Shown here: positions 1 through 9,054 of the stretch, in pieces
Layout of the letters: the number at the start of each line of letters is the position of its first letter
Position numbering within the stretch: position 1 is the stretch's first letter
Assembly: GCA_013388755.1 (NCBI GenBank)
Contig: JACAEQ010000091.1
Span: 1 to 57,350, forward strand
Source: Chloroflexota bacterium
GTDB lineage: Bacteria > Chloroflexota > Chloroflexia > Chloroflexales > Roseiflexaceae
DNA: 57,350 nt
Direction of reading: 5' to 3'
Position numbers and translations under genes: made by a program
Notes under the pieces: model-generated
What the model was told of the DNA's origin: nothing
Databases searched by the model: none
Seen by the model: only the letters and a program-made list of their open reading frames with translations

Positions 1-2046
1 CTCGGCTGGCTGCTGCGCCGCCTTCCGCGGCGTTATGGTTGGGTGACGTTGGGCGCGCTGCCCCTGCTGGCTTCGGCTTACCTGACGCTACCCCTGGCGT
101 ATGGCTTGCTGGCGCTGCTGGTCGGGCTGATTCTGACCGTCTCATTGCTTGGCGCGGCGCTTGCCAGCCTGCTCCGTCCGGGTCTTCTCCCCCGCCAACG
201 CCGAACAGCCATCGTCATGCTCATCATCAGCCTGACGGCGCTCCTCGGCGGCGGAGCGTTCCTGCTCGATGACGGTTACTCCATTCAGCCGCCCGTCAAC
301 GCCGCCGCCCTCTCCGCCCAAAACGTCATCCCATTGACCCTGCCCGACCCATCCCTGCCCGGCAAGTACCCGGTCCGCACGCTGACCTACGGCAGCGGCA
401 GCGACCACCGCCCCGAATACGGCGCGCAAGCCGCTTTGCTTACCGCCCCGGTGGACGGCTCGCAACTGCTCGAAGGCTGGTCTGCCATCCGCCGCGCCTG
501 GTGGGGCTTTGGTCCCGACTCCCTGCCGCTCAATGCCCGTGTCTGGCTTCCCGATGGCGAAGGAGCGTTCCCGCTCATTCTCATCGCGCACGGCAATCAT
601 CCGATGGAAGACTCTTCGGAAAACGGTTACGACTATCTGGCGGAACTGCTCGCCAGCCGGGGGTTCATCGTCGCTTCGATAGACGAAAACTTCCTCAACC
701 TTTCGCTGGCTGCCGATTTCGGCATGTTTGCCCAGCTGAAAGATGAAAACGACGCCCGCGCCTGGCTGATTCTGGAACACCTGCGGCAGTGGCGTGATTG
801 GAGCGTCACCCCCGGCAACCCATTCTACGGACGGGTCAATCTCGATGGCATTGGGCTGATGGGTCACTCGCGCGGGGGCGAAGCGGTGGCAATTGCCGCC
901 GCCTTCAACCGCCTGCCCTGTCACCCTGAAAACGCTGCCCTGCGCTTCGATTACCACTTCAACATCCGCGCTATCGCCGCCCTTGCCCCGGTGGATGGTC
1001 AATTCCTGCCCGGCGAGCGTCCCCTTCCGTTGAGCGATGTCAACTACCTCGTTCTGCACGGCGCGCACGATATGGACGTAGTCAGTTTTGGCGGATTGCG
1101 GCAATACAACCGCCTGCAATTCCTGGACGGCAAACCCTGGTTCAAAACCGCGCTCTACCTCTACGGTGCCAATCACGGACAGTTCAACCGCAACTGGGGG
1201 CGGCGCGACATGCTCGGACCCGCCCGCCAGTTGTTCAACCTGGGCGCGCTACTGCCTGCTGAGGAACAAGAACAGGCTGCGAAAGTCTTCATCTCTGCTT
1301 TTATGGAAGCCGCCCTGCGTGACCAGTCGGGCTACCGCGCCCTGTTCCGCGATCCGCGCACCGCCCGCGCCTGGCTGCCGGAGACGATTTACCTGAGCCA
1401 GTATGAGGATTCCAGCGCAATTCGCCTTGCCGCTTTTGAAGAAGATATTAACCTCGAAACCGCCAGCCTGCCTGGCGTCTCCCTGCATGGCGATGGACTG
1501 ACCCTGTGGCGGGAGCAGGTCGTCCCCCTGCGCTGGGGCGATTCACACAACAGTGCAGTCTATCTCGGCTGGGATACCGCCTCTGCGCCGGGGCTGCCCC
1601 AATTCATCCTGACCCTGCCCGAAGGCGGCCTCGCCCTTTCGTCGCAATCTGCGCTGACGTTTGCCCTTGCCGCCGCGGATGAAACACCCCAACTCAGAGG
1701 GGATCGCCTTCCAGCAGACAACCCTGTCCCACTCGACCTGACCCTGGAACTGGTGGACCGCACCGGGGAGTCTGCCCGCCTGCCACTCAGTCATTTTTCT
1801 CTGCTCCAGCCGCCTATCCAGGTTCATCTGGGCAAAGCGGCCTGGATGAGCGTCCTGCCTGCCTCGGAGCCTATGTTTCAAACTTTTGAATTTCACCTGA
1901 ACGATTTTGCTGCGCAAAACCCGCGCTTCAACCCGTCCCGACTGTCCGAAATTCGCTTCCTGTTCAACCGATCCCCGGCAGGTGTGGTTGTTCTGGACGA
2001 GGTACATCTAGCAGAAGTCGGAGTGAACAGGCGAGCAGGTCCTTAA
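1..2046 (+). CDS. Membrane-anchored alpha/beta hydrolase, 5' end outside the window
   Basis: The reading frame is open from the first base, so the gene probably begins upstream; a GTG at 43 is the first start-like codon inside. About 681 codons are visible. Three or so hydrophobic segments fill the first 90 codons, followed by a large extracytoplasmic or cytosolic domain. That domain has the nucleophile elbow GHSRGG (Ser codon at 868), an acid in HGAHD (Asp codon 1069) and a histidine in GANHG (codon 1174), which is a complete hydrolase triad of the dienelactone hydrolase/chlorophyllase-like type. The last 200 residues look all-beta. The substrate is unknown. No gene follows closely, and the gene ends in a degraded intergenic region. 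The family call is solid; the specific activity cannot be given. Confidence 0.8.
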   Translation, partial: LGWLLRRLPRRYGWVTLGALPLLASAYLTLPLAYGLLALLVGLILTVSLLGAALASLLRPGLLPRQRRTAIVMLIISLTALLGGGAFLLDDGYSIQPPVNAAALSAQNVIPLTLPDPSLPGKYPVRTLTYGSGSDHRPEYGAQAALLTAPVDGSQLLEGWSAIRRAWWGFGPDSLPLNARVWLPDGEGAFPLILIAHGNHPMEDSSENGYDYLAELLASRGFIVASIDENFLNLSLAADFGMFAQLKDENDARAWLILEHLRQWRDWSVTPGNPFYGRVNLDGIGLMGHSRGGEAVAIAAAFNRLPCHPENAALRFDYHFNIRAIAALAPVDGQFLPGERPLPLSDVNYLVLHGAHDMDVVSFGGLRQYNRLQFLDGKPWFKTALYLYGANHGQFNRNWGRRDMLGPARQLFNLGALLPAEEQEQAAKVFISAFMEAALRDQSGYRALFRDPRTARAWLPETIYLSQYEDSSAIRLAAFEEDINLETASLPGVSLHGDGLTLWREQVVPLRWGDSHNSAVYLGWDTASAPGLPQFILTLPEGGLALSSQSALTFALAAADETPQLRGDRLPADNPVPLDLTLELVDRTGESARLPLSHFSLLQPPIQVHLGKAAWMSVLPASEPMFQTFEFHLNDFAAQNPRFNPSRLSEIRFLFNRSPAGVVVLDEVHLAEVGVNRRAGP

Positions 2047-2330
2047 ACGCTTAACACACGAGCCGTACCGCCCAACAAGCCGCTGTAGCTGACGCCGCTG
2101 CTCGTCGAGAGCAAGGTCGGGCCGATTGTGACCGCTGGTTTCCACTCAACGGCCTTCCCGATCTAGCGGTGCGCCGCCGCTGAGGCCCACACCACCGGGT
2201 GACACGACGTAGCCGGGGGGACGGCTTCAATTGACTCGCGTGCTATCCTCAATGTGGAGCACTTCATCGAGCACGCGTTCGGAGCAGTTCTGTCACCCTG
2301 TGCTCCAGATATCGCTAGAGGAGGCCGGAG
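2047..2330. other. Intergenic region, possible degraded repeat
   Basis: No convincing gene is seen. Bases 2069-2092 (CCCAACAAGCCGCTG followed by a GACGCC core) resemble the left half of attC-like or dispersed repeats that start with a CCCAACAAG core. No matching right half with a TTGGGC core is found before 2330, so this is at most a decayed copy. A short stem GCTC/GAGC lies at about 2099-2111. Confidence 0.25.
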
Positions 2331-2543
2331 ATGCGAACTGATCTGCGGACTTCGCGCTGGTTTGGTTGGGTGTATGCGATTCGCGATCTTGTTCGTCAGT
2401 CAGGCATGCTGCGATCGCCTCGTCGCCAGCGCCCACCAGAACTCAGTGAGCTGGAAGCTCGTTTCAACAAGGATGTGGCAATAGACCCGGAACAGGTTCG
2501 GAATCGCCAGGTGGCGGCTTCTATTCGGTCGGGACGCGGTTGA
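2331..2543 (+). CDS. Small basic hypothetical protein
   Basis: This 70-codon ORF starts with ATG preceded at 6 nt by an excellent ribosome binding site (AGAGGAGG, 2317-2324), which is the main reason to list it. The product is Arg-rich, has no membrane segment or recognisable motif, and ends in a Ser-Gly-Arg-Gly tail. It lies alone between a hydrolase and a membrane protein. I do not recognise the family. It could be a remnant of a longer decayed gene, or a chance ORF behind a chance Shine-Dalgarno. Confidence 0.35.
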   Translation: MRTDLRTSRWFGWVYAIRDLVRQSGMLRSPRRQRPPELSELEARFNKDVAIDPEQVRNRQVAASIRSGRG

Positions 2544-2796
2544 GTGTGTTCAGCCGGCGCGTGATCGCTTGAGCAATCGAGGATCATTGCCGGGCGCCGG
2601 CCCAGCCCACGCCGGCACGATCGGGCGCATTGTAGCAACCTGTTCCGGCTCGACATGCATCCCGACATCAATGCTGCTCCTGCTCGCCACACGCCCTACC
2701 AGGATGCAAGGTTGTTGCACTTTGCTATAATGTCCAGGCCGTTCACGGCCCCCTTAACCTCGAATGTGAACGGTTACGTCGAGCGAGGCAACTCTC
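2544..2796. other. Intergenic region upstream of the DUF2142-like gene
   Basis: No gene is seen. It carries the extended -10 promoter at 2723-2731 and the ribosome binding site of the next gene (GAGG, 2785-2788). Confidence 0.5.
2723..2731 (+). promoter_or_regulatory. Extended -10 promoter of the DUF2142-like gene
   Basis: TGCTATAAT is a perfect extended -10 element, with no good -35 box 17 nt upstream. Transcription would begin near 2738, giving a leader of about 60 nt before the GTG at 2797. Confidence 0.6.
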
Positions 2797-5448
2797 GTGA
2801 TCGATACCCGGTCGCCACACGCAAGCGCGCAACCTGCATCGATTGTCACTGCACGGCACCGCACAGCCTGGGCATGGGCACTGGCATGTTTGATGGTAGC
2901 GGCCCTCGCCGCCAGCTTTGCCTTCGCCCCGGCAACCCTCCGCTTCAACGCCGCCGATCCGGCGGCTGCGCGCTACCTGGTCGCGTTCAGCGCCACCGAG
3001 TCGAACGAACGCGAGTCGTTCCGCTGGTCAGAACGCGACGCCACCCTGCGCCTGTTCGGTCTGACGCGCCGCCCGCTGATCGTGGAACTGCGCCTGGCGT
3101 CGCCCCGCCCGTCGGGCGCGGCACCTGCTGAGACGCGCCTTGCGCTGGGATCGTGGACCAGCAACCCATTCACGATCGCCAGCGACTGGCGGCGTTATAT
3201 GCTGATGCTTCCGCCGCGTCCCGGCGCGCCCGATCTGCAGCTCAACATCCGCACGTTTCGCCCGGCCAGGCCGGGTGATACGCGCCGCCTGGGCGCGGCC
3301 TTGAGTCAGGCGGCAATCTTCCCGGCCGATGGATTACCTGCCCCGGCTGGCTCAATCGCCACCCTCGGTGCGGTACGCGCCACAATTCTGATCCTCTTGC
3401 CGATTGCGGCGTTCGCCGCCACCGCCCGCCTGACACATAGCGCCGCGCGGTGGGTGGCTGCTGCAATCACTGCCCTGATGGCTGCCGCGGCAACCGCATG
3501 GCCGGTCGAGGCGATCGCGCTGCTGCCCGATCTCTGGCTGATCCCTGCCGGTGTCGCTACTGCCATCGGATTATACGTAGGCGCCCGGCCACGGTTCATG
3601 CCGATTCTGGCGCCCCTCTCCTGTCTCCTCGCAAGCGACGGAGCACGCCTCGGCGCGGTCCTTGCCATCGCCTGCATGCAAGGAATGATCTTCCTTCTCC
3701 TCGTACCGCCCTGGCAACACTACGATGAGCCGGCGCATTTTGAGTACGCCTGGTTGCTGGCGTTCCACCCTTCCTGGCCGAATCCCACGACGATCGACCC
3801 GGCCATTGCCGTGATCGGCGGTGAAGGTCGCGCGCTGTCACATCCGCCAGCATATCACCTGCTGGTCAGCCTGCCGCTCCGTGCCACCCGCGGGCTCGAC
3901 ATCGTTACACAGCTCTACCTCGCGCGGGGGGTGTCGTTTGCGCTCTTCATCGCCACCATTGCCGTAACTGGCGCGATCGCACGAACGATCACGTCGCCGG
4001 GGCATCCGCTCCGCTGGCGCGTACCGCTGGTTGCTGCCCTCGTTCCACCATTTGCCGACATTATGACATCGGTAAACAACGATGTCGGCGCAGTTTTCGC
4101 ATTCTCACTCTTCCTCTGGAGCGCAGTGCGGGCCATCATATCCGGCCTCACGGCCAGCCGCGCCACCTGGGTGATCGCGGCGGCGTTGCTGGCCGCCGCA
4201 ATGAAGAATGTCACGCTCGTTGCAGTGCCACTCGCGCCGGTCGTGCTGCTGGTCGCTCATGGCCTCAGGCGTCGCTGGCGCTGGCGCCGCCTGGTGGCCG
4301 GGGGAATGGCAACACTCATCGCCGTCGCGGCAGGCGCGATCGCCTGGGGCGATCCGGCGGCGTGGTATCGTTATGGGGCAGTCACTGCCAGTGGCCCGGC
4401 ACGCATCATGCTCCCCGAAGCGGTACATGGGCAATCCGCATTACATCTGAGCGCCGGCTTCTCACCCTATGAACCATCGGGGCTCGCAACGCCTGTGGCA
4501 TCCGGCGATCTGCCGTCGCTCGCAGGCGGCCCGGTCACAGTTGGCGCATGGGTCTGGGCATCGCGCCCCGCCAGCGTTGCCGGCCCCGGTGTGCTGTATA
4601 ACGACGGCACGAGCGACGTGCAACTCATCGCCCCACCCATTGACGCCACCACAACACCACGTTTCGCCGCCTGGACGTTCGATGCGCCGCGCGGGTTGAG
4701 TTCGCTGCAACTATTTCTTCCCGCACCGCCACTTGTTCCCGGCGAGCCGCCCCTCGAACTGTTTGTTGATGGCGTGGTTCTGGCGCGCGGATCATTTTCC
4801 GCCACCACACCGCCACGCCTCGATGAGATGGCCACAGGCGGAACCTGGGAAGGGAACCCTTTCACCAATCTTGTTCGCAATGCTTCGGCAGAACGGTCAT
4901 GGCCCTATGTGAGGCCGTCGGTAGAGCGCGCGTCATTCGCAATAGTGCGTCGTTCACCATCACGTATCGTTACCTCGTTACTCGATATCGGCCGCACGGG
5001 ACCGATCATCCTGTTCGAGGTCGCACCAGATCTGATCTACCGCTCATTTGCCACGTTTGGCTGGGGAGAGGTCGCCCTGCCAGGGTCAACCTGGCGAATC
5101 ATTGTTCCAGCCAGTCTGCTGCTGGCGCTGGCGGGTTGTGCCCGGCTGACCATGTCCTGCAATGTACGCGAACCACGCGCTGTGGCCGCGATTACTCTGA
5201 TGGCGATCGGAGCACTGGTATGGGGGAATGCCGCACTCCGCATCCTGCCTGCGCTGATCGCGCAACCGCCGCCATTCCCGCGCTACGGGTTTCCCGCCGT
5301 TACGTCACTGGCGCTGCTGCTGGCCGCCGGCTGGCCGGCACTCTGGCCGTTGCACCGGCGTGCCATTGCTGCAGCGACACTTGTGATCGGGTTGCTGATG
5401 CTCAATCTGCTGGCGTATGCCACAATCTGGTGGCGCTGGTATGTGTGA
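2797..5448 (+). CDS. Large polytopic membrane protein, DUF2142/glycosyltransferase-like
   Basis: An 883-residue protein with a GTG start and GAGG at 2785-2788, 8 nt upstream. An N-terminal membrane helix (residues about 25-45) is followed by a beta-rich soluble domain, then many membrane helices from about residue 185. The loop motif HYDEPAHF (D310, E311) resembles the acidic first-loop motif of DUF2142 and GT-C mannosyltransferase-like proteins. A second soluble, probably periplasmic, insertion lies at about residues 540-700, and helices return at the C-terminus. The likely role is transfer of a lipid-linked sugar or polymer assembly at the outer face of the membrane. It stands alone with its own extended -10 promoter. 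Substrate and exact family are uncertain. Confidence 0.7.
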   Translation: MIDTRSPHASAQPASIVTARHRTAWAWALACLMVAALAASFAFAPATLRFNAADPAAARYLVAFSATESNERESFRWSERDATLRLFGLTRRPLIVELRLASPRPSGAAPAETRLALGSWTSNPFTIASDWRRYMLMLPPRPGAPDLQLNIRTFRPARPGDTRRLGAALSQAAIFPADGLPAPAGSIATLGAVRATILILLPIAAFAATARLTHSAARWVAAAITALMAAAATAWPVEAIALLPDLWLIPAGVATAIGLYVGARPRFMPILAPLSCLLASDGARLGAVLAIACMQGMIFLLLVPPWQHYDEPAHFEYAWLLAFHPSWPNPTTIDPAIAVIGGEGRALSHPPAYHLLVSLPLRATRGLDIVTQLYLARGVSFALFIATIAVTGAIARTITSPGHPLRWRVPLVAALVPPFADIMTSVNNDVGAVFAFSLFLWSAVRAIISGLTASRATWVIAAALLAAAMKNVTLVAVPLAPVVLLVAHGLRRRWRWRRLVAGGMATLIAVAAGAIAWGDPAAWYRYGAVTASGPARIMLPEAVHGQSALHLSAGFSPYEPSGLATPVASGDLPSLAGGPVTVGAWVWASRPASVAGPGVLYNDGTSDVQLIAPPIDATTTPRFAAWTFDAPRGLSSLQLFLPAPPLVPGEPPLELFVDGVVLARGSFSATTPPRLDEMATGGTWEGNPFTNLVRNASAERSWPYVRPSVERASFAIVRRSPSRIVTSLLDIGRTGPIILFEVAPDLIYRSFATFGWGEVALPGSTWRIIVPASLLLALAGCARLTMSCNVREPRAVAAITLMAIGALVWGNAALRILPALIAQPPPFPRYGFPAVTSLALLLAAGWPALWPLHRRAIAAATLVIGLLMLNLLAYATIWWRWYV

Positions 5449-5500
5449 GGTCAGGGGTTAAGGCAGTCATCCACGGCAACAAAGAATCGAACCCCTGACC
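5449..5500. repeat. Inverted repeat around the 3' end of the DUF2142-like gene
   Basis: GGTCAGGGGTT (5449-5459) is exactly complementary to AACCCCTGACC (5490-5500), leaving a 30-nt loop. It may form a terminator-like stem just after the stop codon, but has no T-tract. The same CCCCTGAC unit recurs in tandem at 5660-5692. Confidence 0.5.
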
Positions 5501-5521
5501 TCTGCCCCGACCTCTAACCCC

Positions 5522-5654
5522 AATACCTTTCAAATAAGGCGTTATGCACCGCACAGCCCCCACCCGATCTCCCCCGCTGGGGGGCGGAGCCGCACTCCCT
5601 CCCCCGGCGGGGGAGGGCCGGAGTGGGGGGTGACGGGCGTATGTGAAAGGTATT
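5522..5654. repeat. Small palindromic element between convergent genes
   Basis: AATACCTTTCA (5522-5532) and its exact complement TGAAAGGTATT (5644-5654) bound a 133-bp GC-rich segment. Inside lies a strong stem (5597-5617) and CACCC/GGGGTG-type complementary flanks. The arrangement resembles a MITE or REP-type insertion in the convergent gap. Confidence 0.5.
5597..5617. terminator. GC hairpin between convergent genes
   Basis: A perfect 9-bp stem (CCCTCCCCC / GGGGGAGGG) closes a 3-nt GGC loop. It has no following T-run in either direction. Its place between convergent genes suggests it could stop transcription from both sides, but it may simply belong to the palindromic element. Confidence 0.45.
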
Positions 5655-5658
5655 GCCT

Positions 5659-7032
5659 CTAACCCCTGACCCCTGACCCCTGGCCCCTGACCACCGCCTG
5701 TACCGACTCGCCGATAATCGCGACGATCCGGTCCACCTGTTCTTCGGTCGTCACCAGCGGCGGTGCCAGCAGAATCATGTCGCCCAGCACTCGCGTATAC
5801 AGGCCGCGTTGCATCATTTCCTGATACACCCGCGCGCCGACGTTCGCCTCAACCGGATAGGCCTGCTTCGTCGCTTTGTCAGCCACCAGTTCGACCGCCG
5901 CCATCATTCCTTTGCCACGCACGTCGCCCACGCCGTCGAGTGTATACAGGGTGTGCAACCCCTGCAACAATCGTTCGCCCAGCGCCGCCCCACGCGCAAC
6001 AAGCCCTTCCTCCTCGATAATTTGCAGGTTGCGGAGCGCCACCGCGCAGCAAGTCGGATGCCCTGAATAGGTATAGGCATGCATATAGCGCTTATCCGGC
6101 GGCGCACTGTGGATCGCCTCGCGGATGCGGTCGGAAACGCCAATCCCACCCAGCGGCACATACCCGCTGGTGATACCCTTCGCAAACTGCACAATGTCCG
6201 GCTCGATGCCATAATGCTCGAGCGCAAACCAGCGCCCCGTACGGCCAAAACCGGTGATCACCTCGTCGGCAATCAACAGCACCTCATACCGGTCACAGAT
6301 CTCGCGAATGCGGGCGAAATAGTCGTCCTGCGGCGGGATGACCCCACCGGCGCCCTGCACCGGCTCGGCAATGAACGCCGCCACCGTCTCCGGCCCCTCG
6401 CGCAGGATCGCGTCCTCCAGCAGATTTGCCGCCGCCACGCCATCGCTTACCTCAGGCGTCCGGTTCACAAAGCGATATGGGTACGGCGACTCAATATGCA
6501 CAATACCTGGAACGCGCGGCTCAAACATCGGCCAGTACATCGGCAGGCCGGTTGCGCTCATCGCCGCCATGGTTACGCCATGATAGCCGCGCATGCGCGA
6601 GATGAACTTGACCTTGTCCGGCTTACCGGCCAGTTTCCAGTAGTAGCGCGCCGTCTTGAACGACGTCTCGGTCGATTCTGCGCCACCGCTGGTGAAGAAG
6701 AAGGTATTGATCGACGGGTACATCAACTCGCTGAGCCGCTCGGCCAGTTCAATCGCCGGCAGGTTCGACGAACCAGTGTACGACGAACAATAGGCCAGCG
6801 TCTCCATCTGCTCCGCCGCCGCCGCCGCCAGTTCGCGCCGGCCATGGCCAACGTTCACGTTCCACAGGCCGCTCAGGCCGTCAATATATTCGTGACCCTC
6901 AATATCGATCACGATCGCGCCGCGCCCCTTCACCCAGATCTTCGGCGCCTGGTGGCCACTGGGGTGATACAGCGGATGCAACAGGTGAGCCAGATCGCTC
7001 CGTGTCCGATCGGCGACGTCGATGGCGGTCAT
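5659..7032 (-). CDS. Class III (omega-amino acid) pyridoxal-phosphate aminotransferase
   Basis: A 457-residue cytosolic enzyme that probably transfers the amino group of an omega-amino acid or amine to pyruvate or another oxo acid. The ATG at 7032 is preferred over upstream codons because GGAGGG (7037-7042) lies 4 nt before it. Class III features are clear: the SGGAE cofactor loop, ADEVITGFGRTG with the cofactor-contacting Asp, and the Schiff-base lysine in QFAKGITSG (about K285). It is the last gene of the ABC transporter operon, 159 nt after the ATPase gene, so its substrate is probably the imported compound. Beta-alanine, GABA, putrescine or taurine are family options; the sequence does not decide. 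The C-terminal RGQGSGVRG tail is repeat-encoded and probably not functional. Confidence 0.88.
   Translation of the reverse strand: MTAIDVADRTRSDLAHLLHPLYHPSGHQAPKIWVKGRGAIVIDIEGHEYIDGLSGLWNVNVGHGRRELAAAAAEQMETLAYCSSYTGSSNLPAIELAERLSELMYPSINTFFFTSGGAESTETSFKTARYYWKLAGKPDKVKFISRMRGYHGVTMAAMSATGLPMYWPMFEPRVPGIVHIESPYPYRFVNRTPEVSDGVAAANLLEDAILREGPETVAAFIAEPVQGAGGVIPPQDDYFARIREICDRYEVLLIADEVITGFGRTGRWFALEHYGIEPDIVQFAKGITSGYVPLGGIGVSDRIREAIHSAPPDKRYMHAYTYSGHPTCCAVALRNLQIIEEEGLVARGAALGERLLQGLHTLYTLDGVGDVRGKGMMAAVELVADKATKQAYPVEANVGARVYQEMMQRGLYTRVLGDMILLAPPLVTTEEQVDRIVAIIGESVQAVVRGQGSGVRG
5660..5692. repeat. Tandem CCCCTGAC-type repeat overlapping a gene end
   Basis: About four copies of a 7-8 nt CCCCTGA(C) unit run in tandem. 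They overlap the last codons of the aminotransferase gene, whose C-terminal Gly/Arg-rich tail is translated from this repeat. Confidence 0.6.
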
Positions 7033-7191
7033 GTGTCCCTCCGTGTACTGGCGTGCGGTCATCCGTTGCGCTTGCAATGGCGCGCATGATACCACAGGTG
7101 GCGATGGTACACCGGCGCGGACTCGTTGCGCCTGCATGCCTTCCAGCAATCTGCATGGTCACCTGCATCAGGAACGACGCCCGCCCCGGCC

Positions 7192-8259
7192 CTATGCATC
7201 ATCGAGCACCAGGCACGCATCCGGCGCAAATCGCACCGTGATCGGCGCGCCCGGTTGGGGTGGGCGCAACTGGGGATTGTTGAAAATATCAATGTGCAGC
7301 ACGTCGCCGGACAGGTGCATCTGCACACGTACAATCGGGCCGAGAAAGGTCACGTCTGCGACGGTGCCGCTGAGGCGATTGGCATCATGACCGGCCTGGC
7401 CGTCGAGGCTGATCAACTCCGGACGAATAGCGACACCAACCGATGCGCCGGGCGCGTGCTCGGGCAACGGGCGTGCCACCCGGATCTCCTGCCCCTGTAC
7501 AGACAGGCGACCAGTTGCCGCATCGGCCACAGTTGCCTGCAGCACATTGAGCGTCCCCACGAACGAGGCAACAAAGCGCGTCGCGGGGAAATTGTACACT
7601 TCGAACGGTGTGCCGACCTGCTCAATCCGCCCCCGGCTCATCACCACGATCCGGTCGGAGAGCGCCATCGCCTCTTCCTGGTCATGCGTGACATAGATTG
7701 TCGTGATACCGAGCTGGCGCTGGATGTCGCGGATCTCCTGGCGCAACGAAGCGCGAATCTTGGCATCCAGCGCCGAAAGCGGCTCATCGAGCAGCAGTAG
7801 TTTGGGCTGGATGGCAAGCGCCCGCGCCAGCGCGACACGCTGTTGCTGACCGCCCGAGAGCTGATACGGGTAACTGCGCCCATACTCCGGCATGTGAATA
7901 ATACGCAACAGCTCCGTGACCCGCTCCTGAATCTCGCCTGCCGGGCGACGCGCAACCTTCAGGCCGAACCCGATATTGTCGGCTACGGTCATATTCGGGA
8001 ACAACGCATACGACTGAAACACCATGCCGACATTGCGCCGGTTTGGCGGTGTATCCGTAACATCAACGCCATCAATTACGATCCGTCCGCTGGTCGGTTT
8101 CTCGAAACCCGCCACCATGCGCAGCGTCGTCGTTTTGCCGCAACCGGAAGGGCCAAGGAACGACACAAACTCGCCCCGCGCAACGGCAAGATGAAAGCTT
8201 TCGACTGCCACGGAGGCGCCAAAGCTCTTGCGAACACCGGTAATCTCAAGAAATGCCAT
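7192..8259 (-). CDS. ABC transporter ATP-binding protein, PotA/FbpC type
   Basis: A 355-residue ATPase that powers the two permeases encoded just upstream. Walker A GPSGCGKT (36-43), signature LSGGQQQR (134-141), Walker B LLLLDE (154-159) and the H-loop THDQEEA are all intact. About 120 C-terminal residues form the TOBE regulatory region typical of spermidine, iron and 2-aminoethylphosphonate importers. The start is ATG at 8259; a TTG at 8271 lies directly after the upstream stop and would add four residues. Fourth gene of the operon, 12 nt after the permease. Confidence 0.9.
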   Translation of the reverse strand: MAFLEITGVRKSFGASVAVESFHLAVARGEFVSFLGPSGCGKTTTLRMVAGFEKPTSGRIVIDGVDVTDTPPNRRNVGMVFQSYALFPNMTVADNIGFGLKVARRPAGEIQERVTELLRIIHMPEYGRSYPYQLSGGQQQRVALARALAIQPKLLLLDEPLSALDAKIRASLRQEIRDIQRQLGITTIYVTHDQEEAMALSDRIVVMSRGRIEQVGTPFEVYNFPATRFVASFVGTLNVLQATVADAATGRLSVQGQEIRVARPLPEHAPGASVGVAIRPELISLDGQAGHDANRLSGTVADVTFLGPIVRVQMHLSGDVLHIDIFNNPQLRPPQPGAPITVRFAPDACLVLDDA

Positions 8260-8271
8260 ACGGTTACTCAA

Positions 8272-9051
8272 TCAGCGTGGCCCCACCAGGCGCGCCTGCG
8301 TCCCCTGACCGATCCACTGGATCGCGGCGATTGCCGCCCACGTCAACCCAAAACTGATGATCGCCAGCGCCGACGGTTCATACACCTTGCTGCTGGCAAG
8401 CAGGTTCATATATGGCCCGAACGCCGGCTGGGCCAGCAATGCCGCAATCGTAAACTCGCCCATCACAATGGCGAAGGTAATGAATGCGCCGCTCAACAGC
8501 GACACATAGACATTCGGAAATATAACGCGCATCAAAATGGTGGGCCAGCCTGCCCCCAGGCTCTGCGCCGCCTCCGTGAGATCGTGAATGTTGATTGACC
8601 GCAGGCCGGTGTCTACGGCACGGTACATATAGGGAAACGACAGCACAACATACGACCCGACGAGCAGCACCCACAACCCCTCACGGCTGTCGGTCAGCGG
8701 GGTGCGACTGTAGGTGCGCGCAAGACTGAAGACCAGCACGACAGCCGGCACAACAAACGGCAGCAGCGTGAAGAACTCAACGACCGGCCGCAGACGCGGC
8801 AGACGCAGCTGCACCCAGTAGGCAGTCGGCACAATCACCAGCGCACTGACCACAATCGTTGCCAGTGCCGTCTGAAGCGAGAAGGAGAAACTCTCAACGA
8901 ATTTGATGTCGCGCAGAACATTGGCGTACGCGGCAAAGGTCAACTCACCGCGCCGCGCGCGCAACGAGAAATCGAACGTCGCGTACAACGGCACAAGAAA
9001 GTAGCTCGCGCCGAGCAGGAACCACAGCCAGGGCCAGAATCGTTTTCCCAT
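8272..9051 (-). CDS. ABC transporter permease, inner membrane subunit 2
   Basis: A 259-residue protein with six predicted membrane helices and the EAA loop (EAAQSLGAGWPTILMRV), which docks on the ATPase. It resembles PotC/FbpB-second-half permeases (BPD_transp_1). It begins 3 nt after the stop of the first permease gene, so the two are translationally close and probably form a heterodimeric channel for an amine, amino acid or metal-chelate substrate. Confidence 0.88.
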   Translation of the reverse strand: MGKRFWPWLWFLLGASYFLVPLYATFDFSLRARRGELTFAAYANVLRDIKFVESFSFSLQTALATIVVSALVIVPTAYWVQLRLPRLRPVVEFFTLLPFVVPAVVLVFSLARTYSRTPLTDSREGLWVLLVGSYVVLSFPYMYRAVDTGLRSINIHDLTEAAQSLGAGWPTILMRVIFPNVYVSLLSGAFITFAIVMGEFTIAALLAQPAFGPYMNLLASSKVYEPSALAIISFGLTWAAIAAIQWIGQGTQARLVGPR

Positions 9052-9054
9052 AGC

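Noticed and set aside
2655-3131. Plus-strand ORF overlapping the start of the DUF2142-like gene
   Set aside because: Out of frame with the membrane protein, covers its promoter, and has no coherent hydrophobicity or motif.
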